A stretch of DNA of 64,000 bases, from NCBI GenBank assembly GCA_025506515.1, contig CM046444.1, positions 70,290,192 to 70,354,191 of the forward strand, in the 5' to 3' direction. Shown here in pieces: positions 35,834 through 47,470 of the stretch (its first letter is position 1; each line of letters opens with the position of its first letter). A model generated the notes under the pieces. It made no database searches and had not been told where the DNA came from. It saw nothing but the letters and a program-made list of their open reading frames with translations. Source of the stretch: Flaveria trinervia (Eukaryota; Streptophyta; Magnoliopsida; Asterales; Asteraceae). A program made the translations under genes and the position numbers.

Positions 35834-37080
35834 ATGGCCGGTGGTAGATCTTCAAAGGCTTCACGTGGTGGAGGTCGTGGCGCTGAACCACGGGTTACAA
35901 GATGAAGACCCAGAGTTGAAAAGGTGGTTCCTGAAGAACTTGAGACCCCTCATCCGGAGAGTGGTGATGATAGTGCAAACTTAAGGGCCTCGGTGAAAGA
36001 GGCAGTGGTTGAAGAGGTGCATCAAGTCACGCAGACGATCTTACCGTTTATAGTGACTAAAGTGATTAAAGCTGTACGGGAGGGGGAGAGGAAAGAAAGA
36101 AGTAGACCTACGGGTGAAAGGAGACAGCCGAGACTAAGACGGTTTTGTCTGATGAAGAGGAAGAAGAGGAGGGAGAAGAGCCTGCGCCGGAGGCGGCACG
36201 AGGCTGTAACTACGGGGCGTTCCAACGATACGATCCCCTTACTTTTGATGGTAATGGGACTGCCGCTGCTGCTCACCGATGGGTGAGAGAAATGAAGCTG
36301 TTTTAAATATCAGCGAATGCTGGGAGGATCAGAAAGTAAAGTTTGCTGCCCACTCGTTTGTAGACTCGGCTCTGTGCTGGTGAGATAATATAGTCCAAGC
36401 CGAGGGTAGTCGGGCAATTGGGAGGATGAGATGGTCCGAACTGAAGAGGTTGCTGATTAAGGAGTTCTGTCCTCATAGAGAAATGGACAAAGTTGAGAGA
36501 GAGTTCCTGCAGTTGGAGGCGGAAAGCATGACACATCAGAAGTACACCACCAAGTTCACCGATATGGCACGGCCGGTGCCGGATGAAGTGACACCTCTAT
36601 CGCGGAAGATTAATAGGTACATTCAGGGCTTGCCGGCGGATATTCGCAGGCACATGATCGCTGCCCGACCGAGCACGTTTAGGTCAGCGGTGGATTTGGC
36701 AGGGAGGTTGTATGATGAGAGGGATGTGGTAGTGGTGGCTGAAAGTAGTAAGAAAGGTGGTAGTGATCGAAATTGGAATGGGAAGAGGTTTGGTCAAGGT
36801 GGTGCCCAACGGATAACAAGAAGGCATGGGTAGACGACCGCTGTGCGGTCACATCGGGTGCGGGTTCGAAGAAGTGTGGTAGATGTGGGAAGGAACATAG
36901 TGGGGAATGTAGGCTGGGGTCCAACTTGTGCTTCAAATGTGGGAAGATGGGGCATGTAGCAAGGGACTGTCGTACGGTCCGGTGTTTTAACTGTAGTGTG
37001 GAAGGCCACATGAGTAGGGATTGTAAGAAGCCGAGGGTTGAAGGTTCTGGGGAGAAGAAGATTGGAGGAGAAGGACCAGG
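35834..37080 (+). pseudogene. gypsy copy A gag, broken
   Basis: ATG at 35834 opens MAGGRSSKASRGGGRG, and a TGA follows after about 23 codons. The rest is in frames at 35924-36286, 36426-36833 and 36773-37084. The capsid region (RYDPLTFDGNG, then EFCPHREMDKVEREF) precedes two complete CCHC knuckles (C-FK-C-GKMG-H-VARD-C and C-FN-C-SVEG-H-MSRD-C) with a degenerate one before them. Gag packages the element RNA. Single-base deletions relative to copy B cause several of the frame breaks. Confidence 0.85.
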
Positions 37081-37527
37081 GTGAGTGCCAGGGCATTCAC
37101 TATGACACAGAAGGAGGCTAGGACGGACCCTGATGTTGTGTCCGGTACGTTTCTAATGAACCAAACTTTAGCTTCTATGTTATTTGATTCTGGTGCCAGT
37201 AAAAGTTTTATCTCTGCTGCTTTATGTGCCAAGCTGCCTTTTAGTAGTAGATGTGTTAATACACCCTTTGATGTAGAAACTGCCATAGGTAAGTTTACCA
37301 GAATTTTGGAGGTGATAGAGGGTTGTGATGTAGAACTAGAAGGTCATAAATTTCCTGTTAGACCGTTCGTGATTACCTTAGGTGGTTTTGATATGGTTCT
37401 TGGGATGGATTGCTTAGCGGATTACAAGGCGAACATTGTGTGCCGCAAGAAGATGATTCGTCTAACAGTGCTTGACGCGAGTAAGGTGACGGTTCATGGG
37501 GATCGGGTCACGACGATCCCAAAGTAA
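37081..37527 (+). pseudogene. gypsy copy A protease domain
   Basis: The 148-aa frame contains LFDSGASKSFISAALC (catalytic DSG) and LGMDCLADYKANI, the closing motif of gypsy retropepsins. In copy B this block is fused in frame to gag. Here a missing A near 37083 and another near 37524 separate it from its neighbours. Confidence 0.88.
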
Positions 37528-37626
37528 TCTCAATGACGGTGGCAGGAAAGAGGCGTGGATGTAGTGCCTACTTGGCCTATGTAAAGGATGTGGATACGCA
37601 GCACCATAACTGTCTGATGTACCGTT

Positions 37627-38427
37627 GTGTGTGACTTTCTAGACGTGTTTCTAAAAGACTTACCAGGAGATCCACCTGACCGTGAGATCAAGCTTCAGAT
37701 TGACTTGATACCGGGTGCCCAACCTGTTGCCAAGGCACCATATCGTTTGGCTCCAACTGAGATGAAAGAGCTGATGGAGCAGTTGCAAGTGCTGCTTGAT
37801 AAGGGGTTTATCGGACCGAGTATCTCTCCTTGGGGTGCTCCGGTCTTATTCGTGAAGAAGAAAGACGGTAGTATGAGGATGTGCATTGACTACTGTGAGC
37901 TGAATAAGTTGATGATAAAGAATCGGTACCCGTTACCAAGGATTGATGATTTGTTTGATCAGCTTCATGGTGCCAGTTGGTTTTCAAGGATAGATCTTCG
38001 AGTTGGCTACCATTAGCTAAAGGTGAAGGAGCAGGATATTCCTAAAACATCTTTTCGCACGCGTTATGGTCACTACGAGTTCCTCATTATGTCATTTGGT
38101 TTGACCAACACGCCAGCTGCTTTTATGGACATGATGAATCGAGCGTGTCGGCCGATATTGGATAAATTAGTGATTGTGTTTATTGATGATATCCTGATTT
38201 ATTTGAAAAGTGAGGTTGAGCATGCCGGTCACATTCAGGATGTTTTGGAGACTTTGAGAAAGGAGAAGTTGTACGCCATGCTCTCCAAGTGTGCGTTTTG
38301 GTTGCGCGAAGTTCAATTCTTGGGTCATGTGGTGAACCCTGACGGGATTATGGTGGACCCGGCAAAAGTAGAGGCGGTGATGCAATGGAAGTCTCCAAAG
38401 ATGCCATCCGAGATTCGTAGTTTCTTT
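37627..38427 (+). pseudogene. gypsy copy A reverse transcriptase, C-terminally truncated
   Basis: Frames at 37627-38016 and 38023-38430 cover RT from the LIPGAQPVAKAPYRLAPTEM start through the FIDDILIY box to PSEIRSF. A TAG replaces the codon after SRIDLRVGYH. At about 38427 the gypsy sequence stops in mid-domain and copia-2 begins, so RNase H and integrase are absent from this copy. Confidence 0.9.
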
Positions 38428-38430
38428 TAA

Positions 38431-41400
38431 TCAATCCTTCAAAACAGAAAGCTCCTTGACTCTGGCAATGATCTTGTTGTAGAAGTAAGACACAACCGTC
38501 TTCTGATCATCATACTTGTAGTTGATCTTCATCTTGCTGAACTTCTTCAAAGTCTCAAGGCTTATCCCCAGAACATCTTCCTCCGTAGTGAGTGTGTCTA
38601 ACACATTGTTGTTATTCACCACTTCTAGCTCATCTTGCTCTGAAATTCTGAGTTTTGTGAATTCATCAAAAGTTGTTCCCTTCAACAGTCCAGCATTGAA
38701 TCTTCTTCTTTTGTAGGCTTTGGCATGTAATTTGTCAATCACTTGTATCACATGGACATGCAGGAACAAATCATTTTATGCTTTTTCATCAGCCAGCTTG
38801 GGAAAGAATTTGTCATTAAGGTACGAGGTGTAGCTGGGATGAAGTAATTTGATTTCCATAGGATCAAAGATCCTGATCCGGTCAACTTTCTTGTTTTCAG
38901 CATTTCTTAGCAGGACCAACTCCTTTGTTTTCTCAACATAACCCCATTCCGTTATAGGGTATGTGAATTGAGTCCCTTCAATGCATTTGATTGATGTTGT
39001 AGTTCTACTTTTGTAGCCAACCCTCTTCAAGAATTCATCATCTATAGATTCTGAGGCATTGGACTTGTATCTTTTAAGCCCTTTGATTCTCTTCTGATGC
39101 TCTGCATCTTCTCTTTTAGCTTCTCTGAGGACATCATCTTTAAATTTAGTCTTGAGCTTTCCCACTAAAGTTGAGAAGTCTCTTCCTCTAGGGTGAATTG
39201 GATAATTGCAGATGATCAAGCTTTGAAGATCTTTGATGTCATTCTCTGGCAGACTCACCACTAAAAATACATCATGGAAGTATTCAACTCTTCTAGATGT
39301 TCGTTTAATAATAACATAATCCCAGTCTGGATCATATTTCCAGGCCATGATCCTGTTCTCTTCCACAAAACTGGGAGTTATGAGGTGGTCTATTAGTTGT
39401 ATCAGAGCGGATTTCTGTTCAATTATCTCCCTCACTGTAGTGCCAAGTGGCCATACTTTGCCCGGTATTACTTCTCTTGGCTCTCTGATCAATTTGTCCT
39501 TCCCTTTGTGCTGATCTTTAGGTTCAACTGTTATAGGTTCAGCAGGAAGTTTGCTTTGTTGCTCATAGGATGGATGTGGAGCCTCAGCTCTGAATTTTAC
39601 ACAAGTATCCAGCTCAACTTTCATCACATGCTCCATCATCCTTCTAAGTTCTCCTACTGACCTTCCCTTAAGCTCATGTGGTTTGTAGTTATGGCCTTGT
39701 AACCAGCAAGTCATGTTGTATTTACTCAGCTTAGCTGTGTCACAATGTCCCAGCTCCTTCTTTATCTTCTAGATGGATTGAAACATGCTGAAAGCTTCAT
39801 AGTCATAATTTGGAATCATAAAGCATGCAAGCTCAAATTCTTTCAACAAATTCTTCATGTCAGTCATGTTTAGCCTCTCAACCATGTCATAAGGGAAACC
39901 ATGGTTTATGAGTGTCATGAACATGGTTGATTCAGGCCTCTCTTCTAATATGTCTTTTGAAGTCAGAAGATCATCAGCCTTTGAGACTTTTTGATCTATT
40001 GGAGAGTCTTCATTGATTAGCTCTTTCCACTCTTCATCACTATCATCATCCTGGTGAGAGATAGACTTCACAGTAGATAAGTCTATTAAAGGTGTGTGTT
40101 CAGGAGATATGAGCTTTTGTTTCTTGGAAGAACTTTCATCAGTTGTCATCTTCTTCTCTACAACACCAAGATACTTTCTTTTCCTTTAGTATAGAATTAG
40201 CTCTTTTGATGCCTCAGCAGATTGTTTTGTTTGATAAGTTGAAACATCAGCATTTGACTCTAATGCACATATCTTCATTTTGAGCTGCTTAATCTCTTCT
40301 TCTTTTCTTTTTATTACATTTGATTAAGCAGACATAGAGCTATTTGCTTGTTCAAGCTCAATCATCATCCTTTCTTTTTCTTTCTTTTCAGTTTCTGCTG
40401 ACTCTTTAAGCTCAGACTCCTTATCAAGTAGAGCATCAATGACTTGATTGTTGCATTGAGCATCTTCTCTCAGCATTTTTATTCTAGCTTCTTGTTTCAT
40501 CAGCTCTTCATCCTTTTCTCTGATCACTCCCTTGAGCTCCTGTATTCTTTGCTTTCTTTTGTTCGATTTCAGCACTAGCTTGTTGTAATCAACAACCAGA
40601 TAACTCTTGCTGACAGGGATATCCTTATAACTTAGATCATCTTCATTGTATGCAATCACATCGACATAGTTTGCCTCTTCTTCTCTTTCCTCGTGTTGAG
40701 AAGCAATCTTATCATCTGTTACTTCTTTATGTGCTACACTTACTGAGCTTGATGACTGGCATCAATAGCTTGATCTTTCGGTTCTTGATGTGGTTGTTGT
40801 TGTTGTTAATGGTCAGTGATAGGAGATACTGGTTTAGTTTCATTTGAGAGTACATGGGATTTAGTTTTAGATAATGACAGTTGAACTATACTTGCTTGTG
40901 AGGCTAACTCTATCTCCCCAGTGTAAATGCTCTCAGTGGCTGAATTTTCTGGATTTGGAGGTTGTTGATAAGTTGCATTTGAAGCTGATTTGGTGATTGG
41001 GGTTGGATGGGAGAGATTGGTTATGTGTTTTGGCTGGCTGGAGATTGTGGTTGGGATGTTTGTTGTTGATTTGGTGAGAGAGGGTGAATTAGAGTGGTTG
41101 GTTTAGTGTTTTGGCTTGCTGGTGAATTTGGTAGGGATGATTGAGGTTGATGATGTATGGGTGATATAACAGGTGAATGAGTGTCTTGAATCAAATTGGC
41201 TGGAGAGTCCTCTTGTTGATCTTCCCACACAAGCTCTTGAGGAATATTTGCAGTAGCATCAACCACATGTGCAAACATGTCCACGTCACCTCCTTCATAT
41301 TTCCCAGAAATTTGGTTCAGAACAGATCTGCCAAGGTGTGCTTGAACAAACACACCACCATCCACAGAAGTTCCAGACAGATCCACATTAATGATTAGTT

Positions 41401-41999
41401 GAAGAAACCTTGGAAACATATACATCTTATCAGCCTTCTGCACTTTAATGTGATCACATAGGCAGTTGAAGATGTACTTTGAGTAATTGTAGGTTCTTCC
41501 CTAAAAAATACCAATGATGCCAGAAGAGATATGTCTTGAAAATCTATCAAGGCCAAATTTTTTGTTTGAAATGCACTTCAGATATGTGTGACAGAGAAAT
41601 CTGTATGGCTTACAGAGTCTTCCTTTCTTGATTTCTCCCTTTTCAAAATCACCATCATACCCCATCATGAGAAAAACTTTCTCTATATATTCGTTTTCGA
41701 ACACATCAGGGTGTCCGGCTTCAACATCTCCCAACTCAAGAACTCTTCTTATTGTTTGTTCATCGATTCTCAGCCTTCGATTTTTAACATCAGCAACAAT
41801 AACTTGACCATCTTCTTTTACGTATGCAGAGTTCCAGAAATCAGTAATATGTGATCGATAAATCACAGGCTCTGCTGATAAGGCATAGAATAGTCTTGAT
41901 CTTCTTAGATATCTGATTATTCTTGACACCCTTCTGAATAGGATCATCAGGGTTTAAGAAGGCACACACATTGTGTTCTCTCGCAAATCGATTATCCAT
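38431..41999 (-). pseudogene. copia-2 ORF3, extra protein downstream of pol, function unknown
   Basis: The probable start is ATG at 41999 (MDNRFAREHNVCAFLNPDD). Frames at 41947-41501, 41443-41021, 40659-40324, 40149-39769, 39714-38776 and 38769-38431 follow. The blocks shared with copia-1 ORF3 are HNVCAFL, LRRSRLFYALS with YRS, TYLKCISNKKFGLDRFS, MYMFPRFLQLIIN, a Pro/Ser/Gln-rich linker, a strong Glu/Lys coiled coil (40659-40324), an acidic segment, and VDRIRIFDPME in the C-terminal part. No membrane span, signal peptide or catalytic motif is visible. Because it is a large conserved protein, a role in the element cycle is likely, but nothing in the sequence says which. Confidence 0.75.
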
Positions 42000-43917
42000 C
42001 TAATCATAAAAATAAGATTTTGTTATAATCACATTATTGATATGAGAATACGAACAGTTGTAAGATAAAACACGAATCAAGCAGTTCATTCTTGAATATT
42101 ACGACATGTTTTACCTTAATAATAGCAGATTAGGAACACAGATATATGTTTGTTTAATGTTTTGATGTGGTAAAATTTTAAATGCTATGGAAGGGGGAAA
42201 AGTTTATTGAGAGTGAGTTTTTCTAGGTCTAAAAAGTGAGCTAAAAAGTGAATAATGAATTTGAGAAGTCAAACCACATCATTTATACTTTCAGACAAAT
42301 CAGTTTTATCTCATTAATTAAGTGGGACCTCAACGTATTCTTCAGCAGAACATTTACGGATCAAGAACATTTACGTATCAACAACATCTACTGATGAAGT
42401 GTAACTTACATTTTCATAGATTACCACTGTAAAATTAAATTACATTTGTTGATCTTTGTTCATCCGTAGTTTACCAATCTACGGATAAACATTTAAGTTT
42501 TCCACATTGTAGCTTCTGCTGATGCTTATGATAGCACTGTATCTTCTGCTGATGCTTAAGATAGCATTATAGCTTCTGCTGATGCTTAAGATAGCACTGT
42601 AGCTTCTGCTGATGCTTAAGATAGCACAATGCAGAGAAATATTGTTATATGTATGGTCCAAATCCATTGGTTAGAACCATTTATTGCTTTAGGACCTTGT
42701 TGACTTTGTATACATGGCAATTTAGCACAAGAAAGTTTAAAATGATTTTAATAAAATTTTCATGTATCCAGAAGCTAAGATGATGCTCAGATTCCAATTC
42801 CTTCAAATTGATAATGAGATAGACAATGCTGCTGATTGAAAAACTTAACTTCATGTATTCTACTCCCCCTAAATTTGTGATTAATGGTGAAATTAAGCAT
42901 TTATCATAAATTTCTTTAAGAGGAATAACATGATTTTTAACTGTATGATGATGATCAGACATATATACACATATGATGGGGTCATACTATAATACTAAGC
43001 CTCTTCCTGATGAGTTATTTTGTTGAATTAATACCTAAACAAAGTTCTGATTGCAAGTATATTATCCACTTAAATCCATACAAGAGCTCATGTATCAACT
43101 AGGCATGCTGATTATCATGTTTTAATATTGATTGGAAATAACTGTTATGGGCTTCACATTCAATACACAAAGATTTTGTCCTCCCTTTGCAAGTCAAATC
43201 ATCATTTTTTCACACTTAATAACTATGTACTTTAAGTTATAAGTTCTATCTTGAGATGCATTTGGCATCTCATTAATATAATGATGTAAAAGCTCAAGAT
43301 AATATACAATTGATCACATAGAATTCTTTTGAGAGCTTAGATATGATCATTATCAGGTCACCAGGTCTTTACTCACGTAAAACAGAGGTGCCTTTAACCC
43401 AGGTCTTTGTTTACACAAAACAGAAGGATGATGAGGATCATGATTTTTCACTGTTTGTAACTAAACTTTAGTATGGTGATCATACACCCAGGTCTTTGAT
43501 TATACAAAACAGAGGGGTATAATTTGCAAAGATAGCTATTATAAAGTGTTGGTACATAGTGTGTTTAGATGAGTGATTCGGTCACATCAGAAAAAGACTC
43601 ACCTTGTATTCTCAAAATGAAGTTTCCCACAAACAATCACTTTAGCATTATGTTTGGCATGCACTTAGTTTAGTTTCCACTCAAGATGAATCTACTCACA
43701 TATCAAGAAACTTGCTGAGATTTATTGTTATTTATGTATTCAGGAATAAGCAAAGCTATAGTGTACTATCATTTCTCATGCATATGTCATGCTTAAGTAT
43801 GAGTACACACAATATTTTTTTTGTTTCATTTGATTAAACTAAGTTAATCATGCCTAGAGACTCAACTAGAAAGTTAAATCTGACTGAATCAAAGGCTTTA
43901 GTGAATAAATCAGCAAG
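42000..43917 (-). other. copia-2 pol-ORF3 spacer, non-coding
   Basis: No coding frame is supported. It contains a 30-bp tandem repeat (42511-42628), a short perfect inverted repeat TCCGTAG/CTACGGA near 42463-42486, and three copies of an AGGTCTTT...AAAACAGA block (near 43363, 43400 and 43489). Its position matches the copia-1 spacer at 6644-9430. Confidence 0.65.
42511..42628 (-). repeat. 30-bp tandem repeat, four copies, in copia-2 spacer
   Basis: Units start at 42511, 42541, 42571 and 42601. The consensus begins AGCTTCTGCTGATGCTTAAG and there are one or two changes per copy. The minus-strand frame reads a repeated ISRSYNAILS-like peptide, a by-product of the repeat. Confidence 0.92.
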
Positions 43918-44715
43918 CTAATTTGTTGTATCCACTTTGACTAACTTAATCAAACCTTTTTCTGAGCAATCTCTTAGAAAATAATATCTTATCTCAATAT
44001 GTTTTGTTTTACTATGTTGCACAGGATTAGCAGTGATAAACATAGCAGCAGAATTGTCTATGTAAATTGAAGTTTGAAGGAAGTTGTAACCATAGTCAAG
44101 CACTTGGTTTTGCAACCAAAGAACTTGAGAGCAACCAGCTGAAGCAGCTATGTACTCAGCCTCAGCTGTGGATACAGAAACATTGGTTTGTTTCTTGCAC
44201 TGCCATGATACTAGCCTTGGTCCAATGAATTGACATCCACCGGTTATTGATTTTCTATTACTGTTACATCCACCATAGTCACTGTCTGAGTATGAGTAGA
44301 GTGTAAAGTCTCCATCCTTTGGATACCAAAGACCAAGTCCTGGTTTTCCTTTGAGGTATCTGGAAATCCTTTTTACAGCATTAAGATGAGACTCCTTGGG
44401 ATCAGATTGGTACCTAGCACATACACACACAACAAACATAATATCAGGTCTACTGGTAGTTAAATACATAAGTGAACCTATCATTGATCTATATAATTTT
44501 TGATCAATAGATTTTCCAAAAGGACTAGGAACAATATTATCAATTGTTGATGCTGGCGTTTTGCATGAGGATACTTTAGCAAGATTGTATTTCTTCAGAA
44601 TTTGATGTATGTATTTTTCTTGATTGATGAAGATCCCATCTGAGTTTTGATGAACTTGAAGGCCAAGGAAGAAGGTTAATTCACCTATTGAACTCATCTG
44701 AAATTCAGATTTCAT
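43918..44715 (-). pseudogene. copia-2 RT C-terminal part and RNase H
   Basis: The 265-aa open frame starts KSEFQMSSIGELTFFLGLQV, passes through SLMYLTTSRPDIMF, then RNase H with YSYSDSDYGGC, RLVSWQCKKQTNVSVSTAEAEY and DNSAAMFITANPVQHSKTKHI. This is the best-preserved stretch of copia-2. It lacks the YVDD box, which lies just upstream in another frame. Confidence 0.9.
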
Positions 44716-45370
44716 CAGCTCTTCGAAATTTACACATAATCTCTTATTAGTTGAACCAAATATAATGTCATCAACATATATTTAAACTACTAAGAGATCT
44801 TGATGTTCTTGTTTGAGAAAGAGTGTGTGATCAATAGTTCCTCTTTTGTAGCCATGCTTGAGTAAGAAAGATGATAGTGTTTCATACCATTTTCTTGGTG
44901 CTTGATGAAGACCATACAAGGCTTTATCTAGTTTGTATACCCTATGGGGATAACGAGGATCTTCAAAACCAGGGGTTGTGACACATAAACCTCCTTATCA
45001 ATCTTCCCATATAAGAATGCACACTTGACATCCATCTATTACACAGTAAACTTCTTATATGATGCATAAGCCAGAAACACTCTTATGGCCTCAATTCTTG
45101 CAACAGGTGCAAAAACTTTATCATAGTCTATTCCTTCTTCTTAAGTATATCCTTATGCAATCAACCTTGCTTTGTTTCTCACAATAATCCCTCTATCATC
45201 CAATTTTTTTTGTATAGCCATCTTGTTCCAATAGGATGTTGACCTTCAGGCAAATCAACTAGAGACCATACCTTTTGCTTTCTGAACTGTTGAAGCTCTT
45301 CTTGCATAGCTTCAATCCAACTATTGTCTTTTAAAGCAGCAGTGATGTTTGGAGGGACCACTTGACAAAG
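44716..45370 (-). pseudogene. copia-2 reverse transcriptase N-terminal and catalytic part, broken
   Basis: RT begins near 45370 with ALKDNSWIEAMQEELQQF, HPIGTRWLYKK. Frames break near 45190 and again before the catalytic IYVDDIIF box at about 44755-44785. A stop codon sits immediately before that box. Confidence 0.85.
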
Positions 45371-46079
45371 AAAACAACTGAAGAGACAAAGGTTCGCAGT
45401 ACCACTTTGGCTCCTTGTAGTTCTCTTTGTAGGATTTCCAATGATGTTGTTGATTCGATGAGTCTTATGGATTCTCATTGAAGGAGTTGATTCAACTGGT
45501 ATAGATGATTTTAGGTTAGTCATTTCCATTGCCTCACACTGATCCAACTTATGTTGAGAGTTTAAGAAATAGTCAAAATGTTCAACATGAGTTGAAGGAT
45601 CACGAGAGTCTTCTGTATGGGCTGCAAGAGCATCTCCAGTTTTGGTTTGCTGTTCTATAGGAACTGCTTCGGATACATTTTGCTCTTCTGTAGGTACTTC
45701 TCCGAAAGCATTTTGCTCTTCCGTAGGAAATTCTCCGGAAGAATTTTGCTTTTCCATAGGAACTTCTCCGGATACATTTTGCTCTTTCGTAGGAACTTCT
45801 CCAGAAGCATTTTGCTCTTCCATAGAAATTCTCCGGAAGCATTTTGCTCTTCCGTAGCGTATGATAAGTAGGACATGAATCATTTCCAATGTTTGTTGTA
45901 TTCACTTGAGAGCTTGGTTCTGTTGAAGGGACAACATGCACATCTCTGTATGCACCATGTTCATTTCCAAATGTAGTATCTGCTGCTACTGATGTATTTT
46001 CACCCGAGGATGGGGGTATCCTTGGAGGATGAGCAGATAAGGTTACTTCTGTCATATGAGGTGTAACAAATGGTAACAT
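45371..46079 (-). pseudogene. copia-2 integrase-RT linker with 36-bp coding repeats
   Basis: This is a Ser/Thr/Glu-rich linker. Between about 45650 and 45860 a 36-bp unit repeats six times and encodes a 12-residue TEEQNASGEVP-like peptide. The unit contains TCTCCGGA and CTCTTCCGTAG words. Linkers in this place are poorly conserved and this expansion is specific to this copy or family. Fragments of the same repeat lie at 51555-51637. Confidence 0.8.
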
Positions 46080-47220
46080 ACTTTATCAGATCCTGTATTA
46101 TTCAAATGATCATAGTTAAATGATTTAGATAGAGCATCTATGTCAAACAACCATGATGAACCTTTAACTGACTTTGTAAATACAGTTTCATCAAAAGATA
46201 CATTAGGAGTCTCTTCCACAATGTTATGTTGTGGAATATAAACCCTATATGATTTAGATGTTGAAGAGTATCCAACAAAGAAACCATCATATGCTTTTTC
46301 TGAAAGTTTTCCCAATGACTCTTTTATGTTTAAAATAGTTACATGACATCCAAAGACTTTAAGATATCCTATGTATGGTTTTCTTTTAAATAAGAGCTCA
46401 TAAGGAGTTTTGTTATGTTCTTTGACAATTAATGTTCTGTTTTGAACATTGCATGCAGTATTCACAGCCTCAGCCCAAAGGTGATGGGCAATTGTGAATG
46501 AGCTAGCATTGTTCTAGCTGCTTCAATGAGAGTTCTATTTCTTCTTTCAACAATCCCATTTTGTTGTAGAGTTCTTGGTGCACTAAATTGCCTTGCAGTA
46601 CCTTTGTTCCTACAAAAGGAATCCAGTTCAAAATTGACAAATTCAGTACCATTGTCATTCCTAAAAATTTTAACTTTTGTATCAAGTTTATTCTCAATCT
46701 TGATCACAAAGTCCATTAATGTTTCTGATGTTTCACTTTTTTGTTTTAAGAAAAAGACCCATGTGAATCTTGTGAAACCATCAACTATCATCAAACAATA
46801 TTGCCTTTTTCCAATGCTCATCACATTGGTAGGACCAAACAGATCCATGTGAAGCAATTTGAGTAGTGTAGTATTAGTATTGATAATTTTGGATTTATGG
46901 GACACTCTATGTTGTTTTCCTTTGTAACAAGAACAGCAGTGAGTTGAACAATGAAACTCTTTGTTTGGCAATCCAATGACCGGGTCATTTTTCACTAATT
47001 TATTCATGTTCTTCATGTTAGAATGTACAAGCCTTCTATGCCTTAATTGAGATACATCTTCTGATAGCTTAGATAGTAGGCATGTTTCATGTTTTGTGAG
47101 AGATGTGTTGTTCATATCCAAAACATAAGTGTTTCCTTTTCTTTCTGCTTTGAGGAGGATCCATTCTTCTGGAACATTAAATCCTGGCTTAAGAATGTAA
47201 CAATTAGTATTATCAAACAA
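46052..47220 (-). pseudogene. copia-2 GAG-pre-integrase and integrase core
   Basis: The 47220-46462 frame (252 aa) shows RHRRLVHSNMKNMNKLV, the CYKGKQ pre-integrase motif, LHMDLFGPTNVMSIG, IVDGFTRFTWVFF, FRNDNGTEF and NGIVERRNRTLIEAARTM. These contain the catalytic triad. The frame at 46465-46052 continues with the C-terminal region (TPYELLFKRKPYIGYLKVFG, GYSSTSKSYRVY). One frameshift near 46465 joins the two. Confidence 0.9.
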
Positions 47221-47470
47221 TATGGCATAATTTTGATCACAAATTGAGACACACTAAGTAAAATATACTGTAAATTTTCACAATAATTTCTTTCTCAAAT
47301 TGAGCACACCATTTGTTATTATTCCTTCACCAATAATTTTACCTCACTTTTTATCTCCACCAAATGCCATATAAGAAGCATTTTTATGTTTGAAATCGTG
47401 GAGAAGTGAACAATTTCCTGTCATATGCCTAGAACAACCACTATCAACATACCACTTGTTGTCAGCTCTC
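47221..47470 (-). pseudogene. copia-2 protease, broken
   Basis: Near 47465 the minus strand reads NKWYVDSGCSRHMTGN, the copia protease active site with intact Asp-Ser-Gly. Frameshifts and stops follow before the pre-integrase frame at 47220. Confidence 0.85.

Noticed and set aside
41021..41443. A separate proline/serine/glutamine-rich protein gene
   Set aside because: It is the linker part of copia-2 ORF3, preceded in frame by the conserved MYMFPRFLQL block.
45617..45871. Plus-strand Cys/Ser-rich repeat ORFs
   Set aside because: They are shadows of the 36-bp coding repeat in the minus-strand copia-2 linker.
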